Position numbers and translations under genes: made by a program
From: Costus lasius
Taxonomy: Eukaryota; Streptophyta; Magnoliopsida; Zingiberales; Costaceae
Assembly (NCBI GenBank): GCA_027563935.2
Contig: CM050451.1
Span: forward strand, 97,987,565-98,051,564
Direction of reading: 5' to 3'
Length of the DNA: 64,000 nucleotides
The notes under the pieces: generated by a model
What the model saw: only the letters and a program-made list of their open reading frames with translations
Told to the model about the DNA's origin: nothing
The model's database searches: none
Shown: positions 11,317 through 22,022 of the stretch, piece after piece
Position numbering within the stretch: the first letter of the stretch is position 1
Layout of the letters: the number at the start of each line of letters is the position of its first letter

Positions 11317-14300
11317 ATGAGCTTCAATGTGCGATCCCTACTGGAAAGGGAGAAGTTTGCTGGGCCGAACTTCTCTGACTGGTTCGGACACCTTAAGATT
11401 GTTCTTAAGGCAGAGAGGAAACTGTATGTCCTCGAGACGGCGATACCGCCGCAGCCCGCTCCGAACGCCGCAAGGGCGGTTCGGGAAGCCTACGAAAAGC
11501 ACGTCAATGATAGCATTGATGTCGCTTGCCTGATGCTAGCGTCTATGACGCCACCGCTGCAGCGTCAGCATGAGGATATGTCAGCTATAGAGATTATAGC
11601 GAACCTCAAAATGCTGTATGCTGCACAGGCGAGGACTGAGCGCTATAATCTGACGAAGCTCTTCTTTCAGAGCAAACTGGCTGAGGGGAGCCCAGTGGGA
11701 GCTCACGTGCTCAAGATGATTGGGCACAAGGAGGCTCTAGATAAACTGGGGCATACCATCAACCAGGAGCTTGCTGTAGACATAATTCTACAGTCTCTTC
11801 CGCCTTCTTTCGATGCGTTCATCATTAACTATAATATGAACAAAATCGATTGTACGCCGGCAGAGCTGTTGAATATGCTCTTGACAACTGAGGAAACTCT
11901 GAAGGGTAAGCCTTCAACCTCTGTCTTAATGGTTCCTTCTAGGAACAAGAAGAAGGGGAAGAAGGGCAAGGCCCCTGTCAAGAATTACAGCAAGGCCCTG
12001 AAACAGAAGGTGAAGCGGTCGAAGGACAACAGGTGTTTCCACTGTGGCCAGCTGGGTCACTGGAAAAAGGACTGTAAAGCGCTCCAAGGAGATAAGAGGG
12101 GAAGCATCGCTTCTGGCTCAGGTATATATGTGACTGAGGTCATGTTATCTTCTTCTACTATATCATGGGTGTTGGACACCGCATGTGGAGTTCACATTTG
12201 TTCAAATGTGCAGGAACTCAAGAGAAGAAGGCAGGTGGGACAGCATGAGGTAGACCTACGAGTTGGAAACGGGGCACGGGTTGCTGCTGTTGCTGTAGGA
12301 GACTATTTCATTACTTTACCATCTGGCATTGTATTAGAATTAAACAATTGTTACTTTGTACCCAGTATTACCAAGAATATTATCTCTATTCCTGCTCTTG
12401 TCAGGAAAGGATTTGCCTTTGAATGCAAGATTTCAAAGTGTGTTTTGACTTATGATAATATTGTGTATGCGACTGGTTCAATTAACAATGGGTTATACAT
12501 GTTGGACATGGAAAATTCTATACAAAACATTGATAATAAGAAAGCCAAGTATGCTGATGACAGCACCTTGTTATGGCATAGTCGTTTAGGCCATATAAAC
12601 GAGAAGCGCATTAAGCGGTTGCATAATCATGGACTGCTGGGATCTTTCTCCTATGAGGAGATTGATACATGCAAAGCTTGTTTGATGGGTAAAATGACGA
12701 AGTCACCTTTTCTTCACAAAGGTCAAAGGGCTTCAGGTTTACTGGACCTTATACACAGTGATGTGTGTGGGCCTTTTAGTAAACAAGCCAGAGGTGGCTA
12801 TCAGTACTTCATTACCTTTACTGATGATTTCAGTAGGTATGGGTATGTCTATCTGATGAGACATAAAAGTGAATCTTTTGACAAGTTCAAAGAGTTCAAG
12901 AATGAAGTACAAAATCAGCTAGGCCGAAATATCAAGGCACTTCGTTCTGATCGAGGTGGTGAATACCTGAGTCATGCGTTTACTGACTATCTGAAAGAGT
13001 GTGGGATTATCTCACAGCTCACTCCGCCAGGAACACCGCAGTGGAATGGTGTGTCCGAGAGGAGAAATAGAACGTTACTTGATATGGTTCGTTCTATGAT
13101 GAGTCAGGCTACTCTTCCATACTCCTTTTGGGGTTTTGCACTGGAAACAGCTGCAAAGGTACTAAACCGAGTGCCATCCAAGGCAGTTTCAAAGACGCCA
13201 TATGAGTTATGGTATGGGAAACAGCCTAGCTTGACATTTATCAAGATCTGGGGTTGCGAGGCTTATGTCAAAAAGCTCGCCTCTGGGAAACTAGAGAGCA
13301 GATCTGACAAATGCATCTTTGTCGGTTACCCTAAGGAAACTAAGGGTTATTATTTCTTCGATCCCAAGGAGAACAAGGTTTTTGTTGCTCGGACGGCCAT
13401 ATTTCTTGAGAAGGAATTTCTTCTGCAAGAGGCCAGTGGGAGAGAAATAAAGCTGGATGAGAATCCAGAAGAAGGACAAAGTAGTCAAGCACAGTTGGAT
13501 GAGCCTGAGCCGGTAGATCAGGTTATTGAACAACCTGAGGCTCAAATATCACGGGAACCGCGAAGATCGGGTAGGATCCGTCGACAGCCTGAGCGCTATG
13601 ACGGAGTCTACATCATTGATAATGATGAACCCCTAACTTATGCGGATGCGGTCAGTGGACCGGAGTCAGCTAGATGGCTTGAAGCTATGCGAGCCGAGAT
13701 GGACTCCATGTCAGATAACCAAGTCTGGGATTTGGTTGATCCGCCTCCGGGAGTAATCCCTATAGGCTGTAAATGGATCTTCAAGAAGAAGATTGACATG
13801 GATGGTAACGTGGTTACCTATAAAGGCAGGCTAGTTGCGAAAGGTTTCAAACAAATCTACGGGTTAGATTATGATGAAACTTTCTCACCAGTAGCCATGT
13901 TTAAGTCTATTCGGATTCTTTTCGCGATAGCTGCATATTACGATTATGAGATCTGGCAGATGGATGTGAAGACAGCTTTCCTCAATGGAAATCTGGATGA
14001 GGATGTGTATATGACACAACCGGAAGGTTTCACTAGTCCATCAGATCGTCATAAAATATGCAAGTTAAAGAAGTCCATTTATGGACTGAAACAAGCATCA
14101 AGAAGCTGGAACATTCGTTTTGATGAATCAATCTCTGAGTTTGGTTTCATCAAGAACGAAGATGACCCGTGTGTATATAAGAGGTTTAGTGGGAGCGTGA
14201 TTACATTCCTAATCCTCTACGTCGATGATATCTTGATCATTGGAAACGATATTCCTGAACTGCATGCTGTTAAGGCATGGTTAGGAAAATGTTTCCAGAT

Positions 14301-15201
14301 GAAAGATCTAGGAGAAGCAGCCTATGTATTAGGTGTGAAGATCTACCGGGATAGATCTAAGAGGCTTCTCGGGCTGTGCCAGAGTACCTACATCGATAAG
14401 GTCCTGGAGAGATTCCATTTAGAGAATTCTAAACGTGGATATCTTCCAGTCAGACATGGTCTGAATCTTTCGAAGAGTCAGTGTCCACAAACACAGACTG
14501 AGAAAGATGAAATGGACAATACGCCTTATGCTTCGGCTATTGGGTCCATAATGTATGCGATGTTGTGTACTCGCCCAGACGTCGCTTACGGGTTAAGCGT
14601 GACCAGTCGATTCCAAAGTAATCCAGGTTTGGCGCACTGGATTGCGGTCAAGAACATTTTAAAATATCTGCGGAGGACCAAAGATATGTTCTTGATATAT
14701 GGTGGTCAGGAAGAACTCAGTATAGAGGGATATACTGACGCTTCGTTCCAGTCAGACCAGGATGATTTCCGATCGCAATCAGGCTATGTTTTTAGCTTGA
14801 ATAGTGGAGCAGTGGTGTGGAAAAGCTTCAAACAGTCTACTGTTGCTGATTCCACAACAGAAGCCGAGTATGTTGCAGCCTCGGAAGCATCCAAGGAGGC
14901 AGTGTGGATTCGTAAGTTCGTGAGAGAACTTGGTGTCGTTCCTTCGAGTGCAGATCCTTTGGTTATCTTCTGTGATAACACTGGAGCTATAGCACAAGCA
15001 AAGGAACCTCGGTCGCACCAGAAGTCCAAGCACATACAGAGACGGTTTCACTTGATCCGGGAGATCATTGATCGTGGCGAGATCAAGATTTGCAAGGTTC
15101 ATACAGATGACAATCTGGCAGACCCGCTTACCAAGCCTCTGGCGCAGCAGAAGCATGAGAAGCACTGTAATAATATGGGTTTGAGATTTCTCAACCATTA
15201 G
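11317..15201 (+). CDS. Copia gag-pol polyprotein (1294 aa), uninterrupted
   Basis: Single frame encoding gag, protease, integrase, reverse transcriptase and RNase H in copia order. The gag core occupies about residues 1-225, with a CCHC zinc knuckle at 240-253 (C240, C243, H248, C253). The protease lies near 280-360, with its active-site aspartate at D287. Here the canonical D-T/S-G reads D-T-A (A289). The integrase has an HHCC region near 410-460 and a catalytic D482, D545, E581 triad with exact DD35E spacing. The reverse transcriptase has YVDD at 968-971, and RNase H has D1141 in a GYTDASF motif. The product would build cytoplasmic virus-like particles and carry out reverse transcription and integration. 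The ATG at 11317 is the first in frame after the leader and gives a family-typical length. The DTA protease site is the only suspicious key residue. Confidence 0.95.
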   Translation: MSFNVRSLLEREKFAGPNFSDWFGHLKIVLKAERKLYVLETAIPPQPAPNAARAVREAYEKHVNDSIDVACLMLASMTPPLQRQHEDMSAIEIIANLKMLYAAQARTERYNLTKLFFQSKLAEGSPVGAHVLKMIGHKEALDKLGHTINQELAVDIILQSLPPSFDAFIINYNMNKIDCTPAELLNMLLTTEETLKGKPSTSVLMVPSRNKKKGKKGKAPVKNYSKALKQKVKRSKDNRCFHCGQLGHWKKDCKALQGDKRGSIASGSGIYVTEVMLSSSTISWVLDTACGVHICSNVQELKRRRQVGQHEVDLRVGNGARVAAVAVGDYFITLPSGIVLELNNCYFVPSITKNIISIPALVRKGFAFECKISKCVLTYDNIVYATGSINNGLYMLDMENSIQNIDNKKAKYADDSTLLWHSRLGHINEKRIKRLHNHGLLGSFSYEEIDTCKACLMGKMTKSPFLHKGQRASGLLDLIHSDVCGPFSKQARGGYQYFITFTDDFSRYGYVYLMRHKSESFDKFKEFKNEVQNQLGRNIKALRSDRGGEYLSHAFTDYLKECGIISQLTPPGTPQWNGVSERRNRTLLDMVRSMMSQATLPYSFWGFALETAAKVLNRVPSKAVSKTPYELWYGKQPSLTFIKIWGCEAYVKKLASGKLESRSDKCIFVGYPKETKGYYFFDPKENKVFVARTAIFLEKEFLLQEASGREIKLDENPEEGQSSQAQLDEPEPVDQVIEQPEAQISREPRRSGRIRRQPERYDGVYIIDNDEPLTYADAVSGPESARWLEAMRAEMDSMSDNQVWDLVDPPPGVIPIGCKWIFKKKIDMDGNVVTYKGRLVAKGFKQIYGLDYDETFSPVAMFKSIRILFAIAAYYDYEIWQMDVKTAFLNGNLDEDVYMTQPEGFTSPSDRHKICKLKKSIYGLKQASRSWNIRFDESISEFGFIKNEDDPCVYKRFSGSVITFLILYVDDILIIGNDIPELHAVKAWLGKCFQMKDLGEAAYVLGVKIYRDRSKRLLGLCQSTYIDKVLERFHLENSKRGYLPVRHGLNLSKSQCPQTQTEKDEMDNTPYASAIGSIMYAMLCTRPDVAYGLSVTSRFQSNPGLAHWIAVKNILKYLRRTKDMFLIYGGQEELSIEGYTDASFQSDQDDFRSQSGYVFSLNSGAVVWKSFKQSTVADSTTEAEYVAASEASKEAVWIRKFVRELGVVPSSADPLVIFCDNTGAIAQAKEPRSHQKSKHIQRRFHLIREIIDRGEIKICKVHTDDNLADPLTKPLAQQKHEKHCNNMGLRFLNH

Positions 15202-15210
15202 ATTAAGTGC

Positions 15211-15221
15211 AAGTGGGAGAT
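15211..15221 (+). other. Polypurine tract
   Basis: AAGTGGGAGAT directly before the TGTTGG start of the 3' LTR. It would prime plus-strand DNA synthesis. Confidence 0.9.
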
Positions 15222-16926
15222 TGTTGGAGTATGCCCTTAAGGCTAATGTTTGAGGCCTTTGGGATTGTAATAGTATCATGTAATAAACTCTTATGTTTAT
15301 AAAAGGCATGGTTATTATTCAGCTTGTCACCTTGTCTGCTGTAATAAGTGTACTTCTGAATAATGTCTCAAAGCTGTTCAGCTAGGCTGACAGGCTATAA
15401 GTCCTTAGTCGAGATATCTTGGAGAACATGAGACAGCCTTGATATGATAGAGACTAATATGAGTGCTAATCTTATAGGATGCTTCGAGCATGGAATAAGA
15501 TGTAGACTCATGGGTACATTGGATGTACTGGACAGACCCTACTGGGATATTCCATTGCTTGTCACAATGTGAATGATCCTTGTAAGCAACAAGTGGCACA
15601 TGTCCTCTGACTTGAGATCACTTGTGTTTCTAAATGAGGATTGTCATTGTCTTGAGCTAGTTCAATATCATTTGAGATATAATGATTATAGACTATCTTG
15701 GATGGTGAGCTTGAATCAGGTTAGGGCACTTGTGATAGATAAAGGATTGCCGTCTCCTTGTTTAAGGAGTGTGATGTTCTATAGGGCCACACTATATGAG
15801 ATGATTGAGGAAGTGTATGGCCATACCCAGATGACTATGTTCATCTGATCTAATCATGCTCATCGTATTGGAGTTACAAGCTTGACATGCTTGTCCAATA
15901 AGAACATCCAGTGGCAAAGGACACATGTATGCCTTGTGAATTGAGTCACACTTGTGCTGTGTTTTGGGTGCAGTCTTGGAAGACTCTTTCCTTTATATCG
16001 GGAGACAGTGATGTGTTGCTAGATACCCCTCACTGATCGTGATAACGTAAGTTATCGTTACCGACATTTAAAGGAAACCCTCAGGGTCGCACAATTTGGT
16101 GATATGGCTTCCTTAAGTCAGATCGTGTGGACTGAATTGTTTTGGTTCAGTTTAAAGAGATTTAATCTCTGATTGTAAGTGAGATCTGGTCTGATCATGT
16201 TTGATTGATTAGAGCTTTAGATCGGTAAGCTTCGATCGAGAGAGATGATGCTAGATCGGTGCGATCAGAAGCGTCAGATGATGAAGGGTCAGATCTAGGA
16301 CCTTGTGGTCTAATTTGGTCTAGACTTAATTCTGGGCTGATTTGGTTTCGAAATTGAACCAATGAAATTGAACCGGCTCATGGGTTGAGCGCTTGGTTCA
16401 AGAGGGAGAAGAGGTTGCGTTTGGTTCATGGAAACATGAACCATGAACGCCAACTCTTAATCGTTGCCATTTATGGAAAGTTCCATAAGCTAAACGCATA
16501 TGCGTTCATGGCTTGATTACTCTCTAATGCTTTCGGTTTTGCTCTTTGGGTGTGGAGAAAACGGCTTGCTCTTGGAGAAGGCGTTGTTCTTGCGAAAAGA
16601 AGGAAGAGCTCTCGAAAAGAAGGCAGCCCTTTTCATCTAATCTCCTACACACGGTTGAAAGAGCTTGCCAATCTTGCTAGCACAAGACTTGCGCAAGGAG
16701 GAAGCTTTCATCCCTTGTGTGTGATTTCTTTGGAGAAGATCCCTTCGGTCTTTCTTCTTCCAAGCCGCACCATCTACATGGCTATGGTATGATCTTGTTC
16801 TTATCAATCTTTGATAGTTGAACAATTGGCATGCAAACGATTTTAAAACCCTTGCTTCCGCTTGCATCATTTTTCATTAGCGCCATGCTTAGGGTTTTTG
16901 CCCCCTTTATCTTTGGGGTTCCTACA
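15222..16926 (+). mobile_element. 3' LTR of the Angela-like copia element
   Basis: 1705 bases, TGTTGGAG to CCTACA, the same length as the 5' LTR and identical where compared. It is followed by the target duplication GTTGC (16927-16931), after which the Athila-like element resumes at its integrase end. Confidence 0.95.
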
Positions 16927-16959
16927 GTTGCCTCCCAAGAAGCGTTAATTTAAAGGTCA

Positions 16960-18341
16960 TTAGCTTGACCGTTCTGCACTCGGATTTGATCGTGGTTCAT
17001 CAAGATGAAAATTTTCTCTTTCTTCAATCAGTTTTTCTTGATAATAATGCTTTAATCTCTGACCGTTAACCTTAAACTCTCCTGTTTCATCACTCCATAT
17101 GTTCACAGCTCCATAGGGGTAAGTTCTCTTTACCTGAAAAGGCTCAGACCATCGAGACCTAAGTTTACCGGGAAAAAGTCTCAATCTAGAATTGAATAAA
17201 AGAACAAAGTCACCTGGTTGGAATTCCCTTCTGAAAATATGTCGATCATGCCATCTTTTAGTCCTCTCCTTATAAATTCTTGTATTTTCGTAAGTAGAGA
17301 GTCTAATTTCATCTAGCTCGTTCAATTGCAACCTCTGTTTTTCACCCTCGTTCTTTAAGTCAAAGTTTAGTGCTTTGATTGCCCAGAATGCCTTATGCTC
17401 TAGTTCTACAGGTAGATGATAGGATTTACTATAAACCAATTGAAAAGGAGACATACCTATTGGTGTTTTGAAAGCAGTCCGGTAGGCCCACAGCGCATCA
17501 AGTTTGGATGCCCAATCTTTTCTCGTGCGTGACACTGTCTTTTTCAGAATTCCCTTGATTTCTCTGTTTGATATTTCAACTTGTCTACTTGTTTGGGAGT
17601 GATAAGGTGTTGCAACTCTATGATTTACTCAATACTTTCTAAGCAAGGCTGAGAATTTATGTTCTATAAAATGTGAGCCTCCATCACTAATCACTACTCG
17701 TGGTGTCCCAAATCGTGGAAATATGATCTTTTTGAACAGTTTAATAACAACTTTAGAATCATTAGTAGGAGAAGCAAGAGCCTCAACCCATTTTGAAACA
17801 TAATCAACTGCCACAAGTATATATTTATTACCTCCAGAAGATGGAAAAGGTCCATGAAGTCAATCCCCCAAACATCAAATATCTCAACCTCAAGAATATT
17901 GGACAATCGCATCTCATGTCTTCTGTTAATATTACTTGTCTTTTGACATCTATCATAAGATAAAATTAAGTTTCTAGCATCTTTAAAAATTGAAGGCCAA
18001 TAAAATCCTGATTGCAACACTTTGAAAGCAGTTTTCTCAGTACTGGCATGCCCACCATCAGAGGATCCATGACATTGAAATAATATATCTGTGATTTTCT
18101 CTTCAGGTATATATGTTCTAAAAATGCCATCTGCACATCTTCTAAAAACATAAGGCTCATCCCAAAAATAGTGCCTTACCTTAGCCAAGAATCTCTTCTT
18201 TTTTTGATAACTTAAATCAGGAGGAAGAACATTAGCTACTAGGTAATTTACTATGTCAGCATACCATGGGGCTCTAATTTGTTCAATGGCCAAGAGTTGT
18301 TCTTTAGGAAAGGAATCATTGATTATATCATTCTTTTCAGT
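16960..18341 (-). pseudogene. Athila-like integrase domain, broken
   Basis: C-terminal part of gypsy pol. From the N side there is a zinc-binding region (18050-18130 area) in which one expected cysteine reads tyrosine (LSYDRC). The core follows, with the first catalytic aspartate in WGIDF (about 17860) and the second in ISDGG (about 17685). The glutamate in QVEISNRE lies near 17575. The frame shifts just after WGIDFM near 17850, and a TGA interrupts the core near 17625. The last 191 codons (16960-17535) are open and hold the C-terminal DNA-binding part ending in a hydrophilic tail. No chromodomain follows. The 3' end lies 30 bases from the copia insertion. Confidence 0.85.
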
Positions 18342-18611
18342 ATCTACCATTATCCTTGAAAGATGATCTGCAACAAAGTTTTCTAATCCCTTTTTATCTT
18401 TAATTTCTAAATCAAACTCTTGCAATAGTAAAATCCATCTAAGCAAGCGTGGTTTACTATCCTTCTTCTGCATTAAGTACCTTACTACTGAATGATCAGT
18501 GTACACTACCACTTTAGAGTCAATCAAGTATGATCTAAATTTATCAAAGGCAAACACTATGGCTAAAAGCTCCTTCTTAGTGGTGGTGTAATTCCTCTGT
18601 GTCTCATCCAA
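18342..18611 (-). pseudogene. Athila-like RNase H domain
   Basis: About 90 residues with the [13 protein letters not shown] and [10 protein letters not shown] motifs and an ADHLSR end, typical of gypsy RNase H. It degrades RNA in RNA-DNA hybrids during reverse transcription. The frame is continuous with the zinc-binding part of integrase but is separated from RT by three stops. Confidence 0.85.
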
Positions 18612-19532
18612 AGTCCTACTAGCATAATGAATAACATAAGGCTTCTTCTCTTTTCTCTATCCCAAAATCGCTCCTATTGCATAATCACTGGCATCACACA
18701 TGAGCTCAAAGGGTAAATCTCAATCTGGAGGTTGAATGATAGGTGCTGAAACCAAAGCTTTCTTTAATTCCTGAAAAGCAGATAAACAATCTTCATCAAA
18801 AGAAAATTTAACATCTTTACAAAGTAAATTTGTAAGAGGTCTAGAAAGTTTAGAGAAATCATTGATGAATCACCGGTAGAATCTTGTATATCCTAGAAAG
18901 CTTCGGACCTCCTTTACTGTAGTGCGCGGCTCTAATTTTTCTATCACCTCAACTTTGGCTCTGTCAACTTCAATCCCTCTTTCTGAAATCAAGTGCCCCA
19001 AAACTATCCCTTGCCTAACCATGAAATGACATTTTTCCCAATTAAGCACAAGGTTAGTTTCTTCACACCGCTGCAAAACTCGAGATAAATTAGCCAAACA
19101 ATCATCAAAAGAAGAACCATATACAGAGAAATCATCCATTAATACATCCATAAAATCCTCAATGAAGTCAGAAAAAATAGCCATCATACACCTCTGAAAA
19201 GTAGCAGGTGCATTACATAAACCAAAAGGCATTCTCCTATACGCAAAAGTACAATATGGGCAAGTGAAAGTGGTTTTATCTTGGTCATCAGAATGTATAG
19301 GAATTTGGAAAAACCCAGAGTATCCATCTAAGAAACAAAAGTGAGAATGGTTTGCAAGCCTTTCAACCATCTGATCAATAAAAGGTAAGGGAAAATGGTC
19401 TTTCCTAGTAGCAGCATTCAATTTTCTATAATCTATGCACATGCGCCAACTAGTTACTGTCCTAACAGGAATCAATTCATTATCTTTATTTTTCGTGACA
19501 GTTACCCCCCTTCTTAGGAACACAATGTACAA
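18612..19532 (-). pseudogene. Athila-like reverse transcriptase, broken
   Basis: A 220-codon open stretch (18870-19532) holds the palm and finger motifs. FLDGYSGF carries the first catalytic aspartate (residue 69 of this stretch), and LMDD is at 131-134. The MPFGLCNAPATFQ box is intact. At the 5' side the frame from protease breaks at a run of C on the plus strand near 19507 (G on the coding strand), as expected for a one-base slippage indel. Downstream of FLGYTRFYR, three stop codons interrupt the connection to RNase H (18612-18869). Confidence 0.9.
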
Positions 19533-20475
19533 GATTTACCCATTTACTGTCAGAGATAGGATAGATAATACCTGCATTAAGTAATTTCAGAACCTCCTTT
19601 TTTACAACTTCCTTCATAGAGGGGTTAAGTCTCCTTTGAAAATCTGTATGTGGCTTGTGTTCCTCTTCCATCAAGATCCTGTGCATACAAAAAGAGGGGT
19701 TAATTCCTTTTAAGTCATCGATTGTGTACCCAATTACCTTTCTATGAATCCTTAATTCTTTGAGAAGTAAATCTGTCTCCCTTTTTTCAAGCTGTGCATC
19801 AACAATAACCGGGTAAGTAGAATTAGGACCAAGAAATTCATAACGAAGGTTATCAGGTAAAACTTTAAGTTCTATTTTTGGAGCCTTCTTTTCTTCACTC
19901 TTTTCATCATCATAAGCACTGCAGTCTAATAATTCATTAATTTCAGAATTGGTTTCTACATTAGAATCAAGAACAGAATCAGAATCAGAATCATATTCAG
20001 AGGTTTCAACAAATAAATCACTAAGATCATAGTCAATGTTATCTATAGTATGTATACTACAACATGATCTAGAATTTGATGGGTTTTTCATGGTTTCATT
20101 CAAGTCATATTTGATTCTTTTATCTCCAATGTTAAGTGTAAGTTTACCATTCTTTACATCAATAATTGCTCCTGCTGTGGCTAAGAACAGTCTACCAAGA
20201 ATAATGGGGATTTTTGCATCTTCCTCCATCTCAAGAACTACAAAATCTGTTGGAATGAAATATTTACCTTCTTGGATAGGCACATCTTCAAGAATCCCTA
20301 CAGGATACTTAACTGAACGATCGGCGAGTTGCAAAGATATTGAAGTTGGTTTAAGCTCTCCCATGTCCAATTTCCTGCAAACAGACAATGGCATTAGACT
20401 TACACTAGCACATAAATCACATAAGGCTCAGTCAAAAGTCATACTTCCAATGAAACAAGGAATAGAGAAACTACC
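19533..20475 (-). pseudogene. Athila-like aspartic protease and pol linker, active site altered
   Basis: An open stretch covers the body of the retropepsin (SLMPLSVCRKL, then LADRSVKYPVGILEDV and ILGRLFLATAGA). An acidic linker leads to the start of RT. Just upstream of that stretch the catalytic triplet reads D-L-C rather than the usual D-[LST]-G (aspartate codon at 20416-20418). A TGA stop lies at 20428-20430. This copy therefore cannot make a working protease. Confidence 0.85.
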
Positions 20476-20577
20476 TAGATCCTTTAATTTCGGTGGCAAG
20501 GCTAATAGCACTACACTCTTCAGTTAGAGCTACAGTACCATAGTCCTCTATCTTTCTCTTATTAGATAAAATTTCTT

Positions 20578-21869
20578 TCAAAAATTTAGCAGATGTGGGC
20601 ATTTGAGATAAAGCTTCATAAATGGAATATTAATATAAAGCTTCTTTAAAACATCAAGGAATTTCCCAAATTGCTTATCTAATTTTGCTTGCACTAACCT
20701 TTGGGGAAAAGGTATAGGTGGCCTATAGGGTGCAGGAGAATTAGGTTTAGAAACATCAATCTGACATGGCTCATCACCTTTTGGTTCATCACCCTGGTGA
20801 GGTGACAAACTAGTTTGGGACTGCTCATGCACAGAAAATTTTTCCAAATCTAATTCATTGTCATCTTCATTAATAGGCTCTTTTTCATTATCCTCAACTC
20901 TCTCTTTAGGTTTATCTAATTGCCTCCCACTTCTAGTAATGATAGCATTACAGTGCTCCCTACGGTTCAATTCAGGATTAGCAGGTATTTGGTTTTCTAA
21001 AGTTTTGTTGTGAGTTGCTAAAGATCTTACTTGAGAAGTAAGCTGACAAACTATCCTTTTAAGATCTTCAATCTCCTTATTTTGATTTGGCATTAATTGA
21101 TTTTGACAAGCCATAAACTTTTCAAGCATGGATTCTACACTAAAAGAGTTTACCTTTTTAGACACAATTCGCCATCCATCATTCTCATTCTTACCATGTT
21201 GATGACTATGTAGCATTTCTCATTCAGTAGCCCATTGGTTATGGTTCAAGGTCATCTCCTCAAACAAGGTGAAAGCATCTTCAATTGTTTTGCTCATGAG
21301 TGATCCTCCTGCAGCAGCATCAACAATTAGACGGGTATTATAAAGTAAACCATTATAAAAAAACTATGTATTAAAACCCAATTCTCAAGGCCATGGTGAG
21401 AACACTTCTGTTGTAAATCATTAAAACGCTCTCATGCCTCACTAAAAAACTCGCCATCCTTCTGTGTAAAGCTTATGATCTGGTTTCTCAACTGGATGGT
21501 CTTGATAGGTGGAAAATATTTCATCAATAAAGCATTTGACAATTGATCCCATGTAGTGAGGGTACCGGTAAGTCGAGATTGTAGCCAAGAGCATGCTCGG
21601 TTCTTGAGAGAAAAAAGAAACAATCTTAGTTTTAATGCATCATCAGAAACTCCATTAATTTTATTGGTGTTGCAAAATTCAAGAAAAAGATATAAATGTT
21701 GATAAGGGTCTTCAGGTGGTGATCCTCCAAACTGATTTTGCTGTATCATGGAAAGGAAAGCTAGCTTAATTTCAAAATTATTAGCCTCGACAGTTGGTCT
21801 GGCAATACTAAAGTGTATTTCCTGTGGCCTAGGGGCTGCATAGTCCCTAAGTGATCTTTTGTCTGCCAT
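20578..21869 (-). pseudogene. Athila-like gag, broken
   Basis: The N-terminal 145 codons (21432-21869) start with MADKRSLRDYAAP and hold the capsid-type region with PYQHLYLFLEFC and RACSWLQS. A damaged middle section (21217-21431) still reads AWERFNDLQQKC but carries a frameshift and several stops. The C-terminal 212 codons (20578-21216) are polar and include a predicted coiled coil near the NQNKEIEDLKRIVCQL motif. The start follows a 135-base leader after the primer-binding site. Gag would have formed the particle shell. Confidence 0.85.
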
Positions 21870-22004
21870 TAGATCTAAGCTTCCTATGCAATCTAAAGTA
21901 GATAGATCAAATAACTCAAAATAAGCAGAAAAGAATAGAAAAATAGAAAATAAAACCTAGTCTAGCAATACTTTCAATATCTTCAATATTGACAAAAACC
22001 AAGG

Positions 22005-22022
22005 TCCCCGGCAACGGCACCA
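22005..22022 (-). other. Primer-binding site, tRNA-Asp type
   Basis: The minus strand reads TGGTGCCGTTGCCGGGGA. This is complementary to the 3' end of plant tRNA-Asp except for one transition (GGCGCC to GGTGCC). It is the usual site of Athila/Tat elements and fixes the orientation of the gypsy element. Confidence 0.88.

Larger units (their letters stand above)
7756..16926 (+). mobile_element. Intact Angela/BARE-like Ty1/copia retrotransposon (9171 bp)
   Basis: Complete element with two 1705-bp LTRs (7756-9460 and 15222-16926), a tRNA-iMet primer site, an 1842-bp leader, a single uninterrupted gag-pol frame (11317-15201) and a polypurine tract at 15211-15221. The target duplication GTTGC is perfect (7751-7755 and 16927-16931). 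The two LTRs are the same length, and I found no difference in the stretches compared, so insertion was recent. LTR length, long leader, polyprotein of about 1300 residues and total size near 9 kb match the Angela/BARE group of plant copia elements. It sits inside the Athila-like element just downstream of its integrase and could still be mobile. Confidence 0.95.

Noticed and set aside
14779..15309. 176-codon frame antisense to the copia polyprotein
   Set aside because: It lies opposite the RNase H coding region and runs into the LTR, with no motif. It is a shadow of the sense frame.
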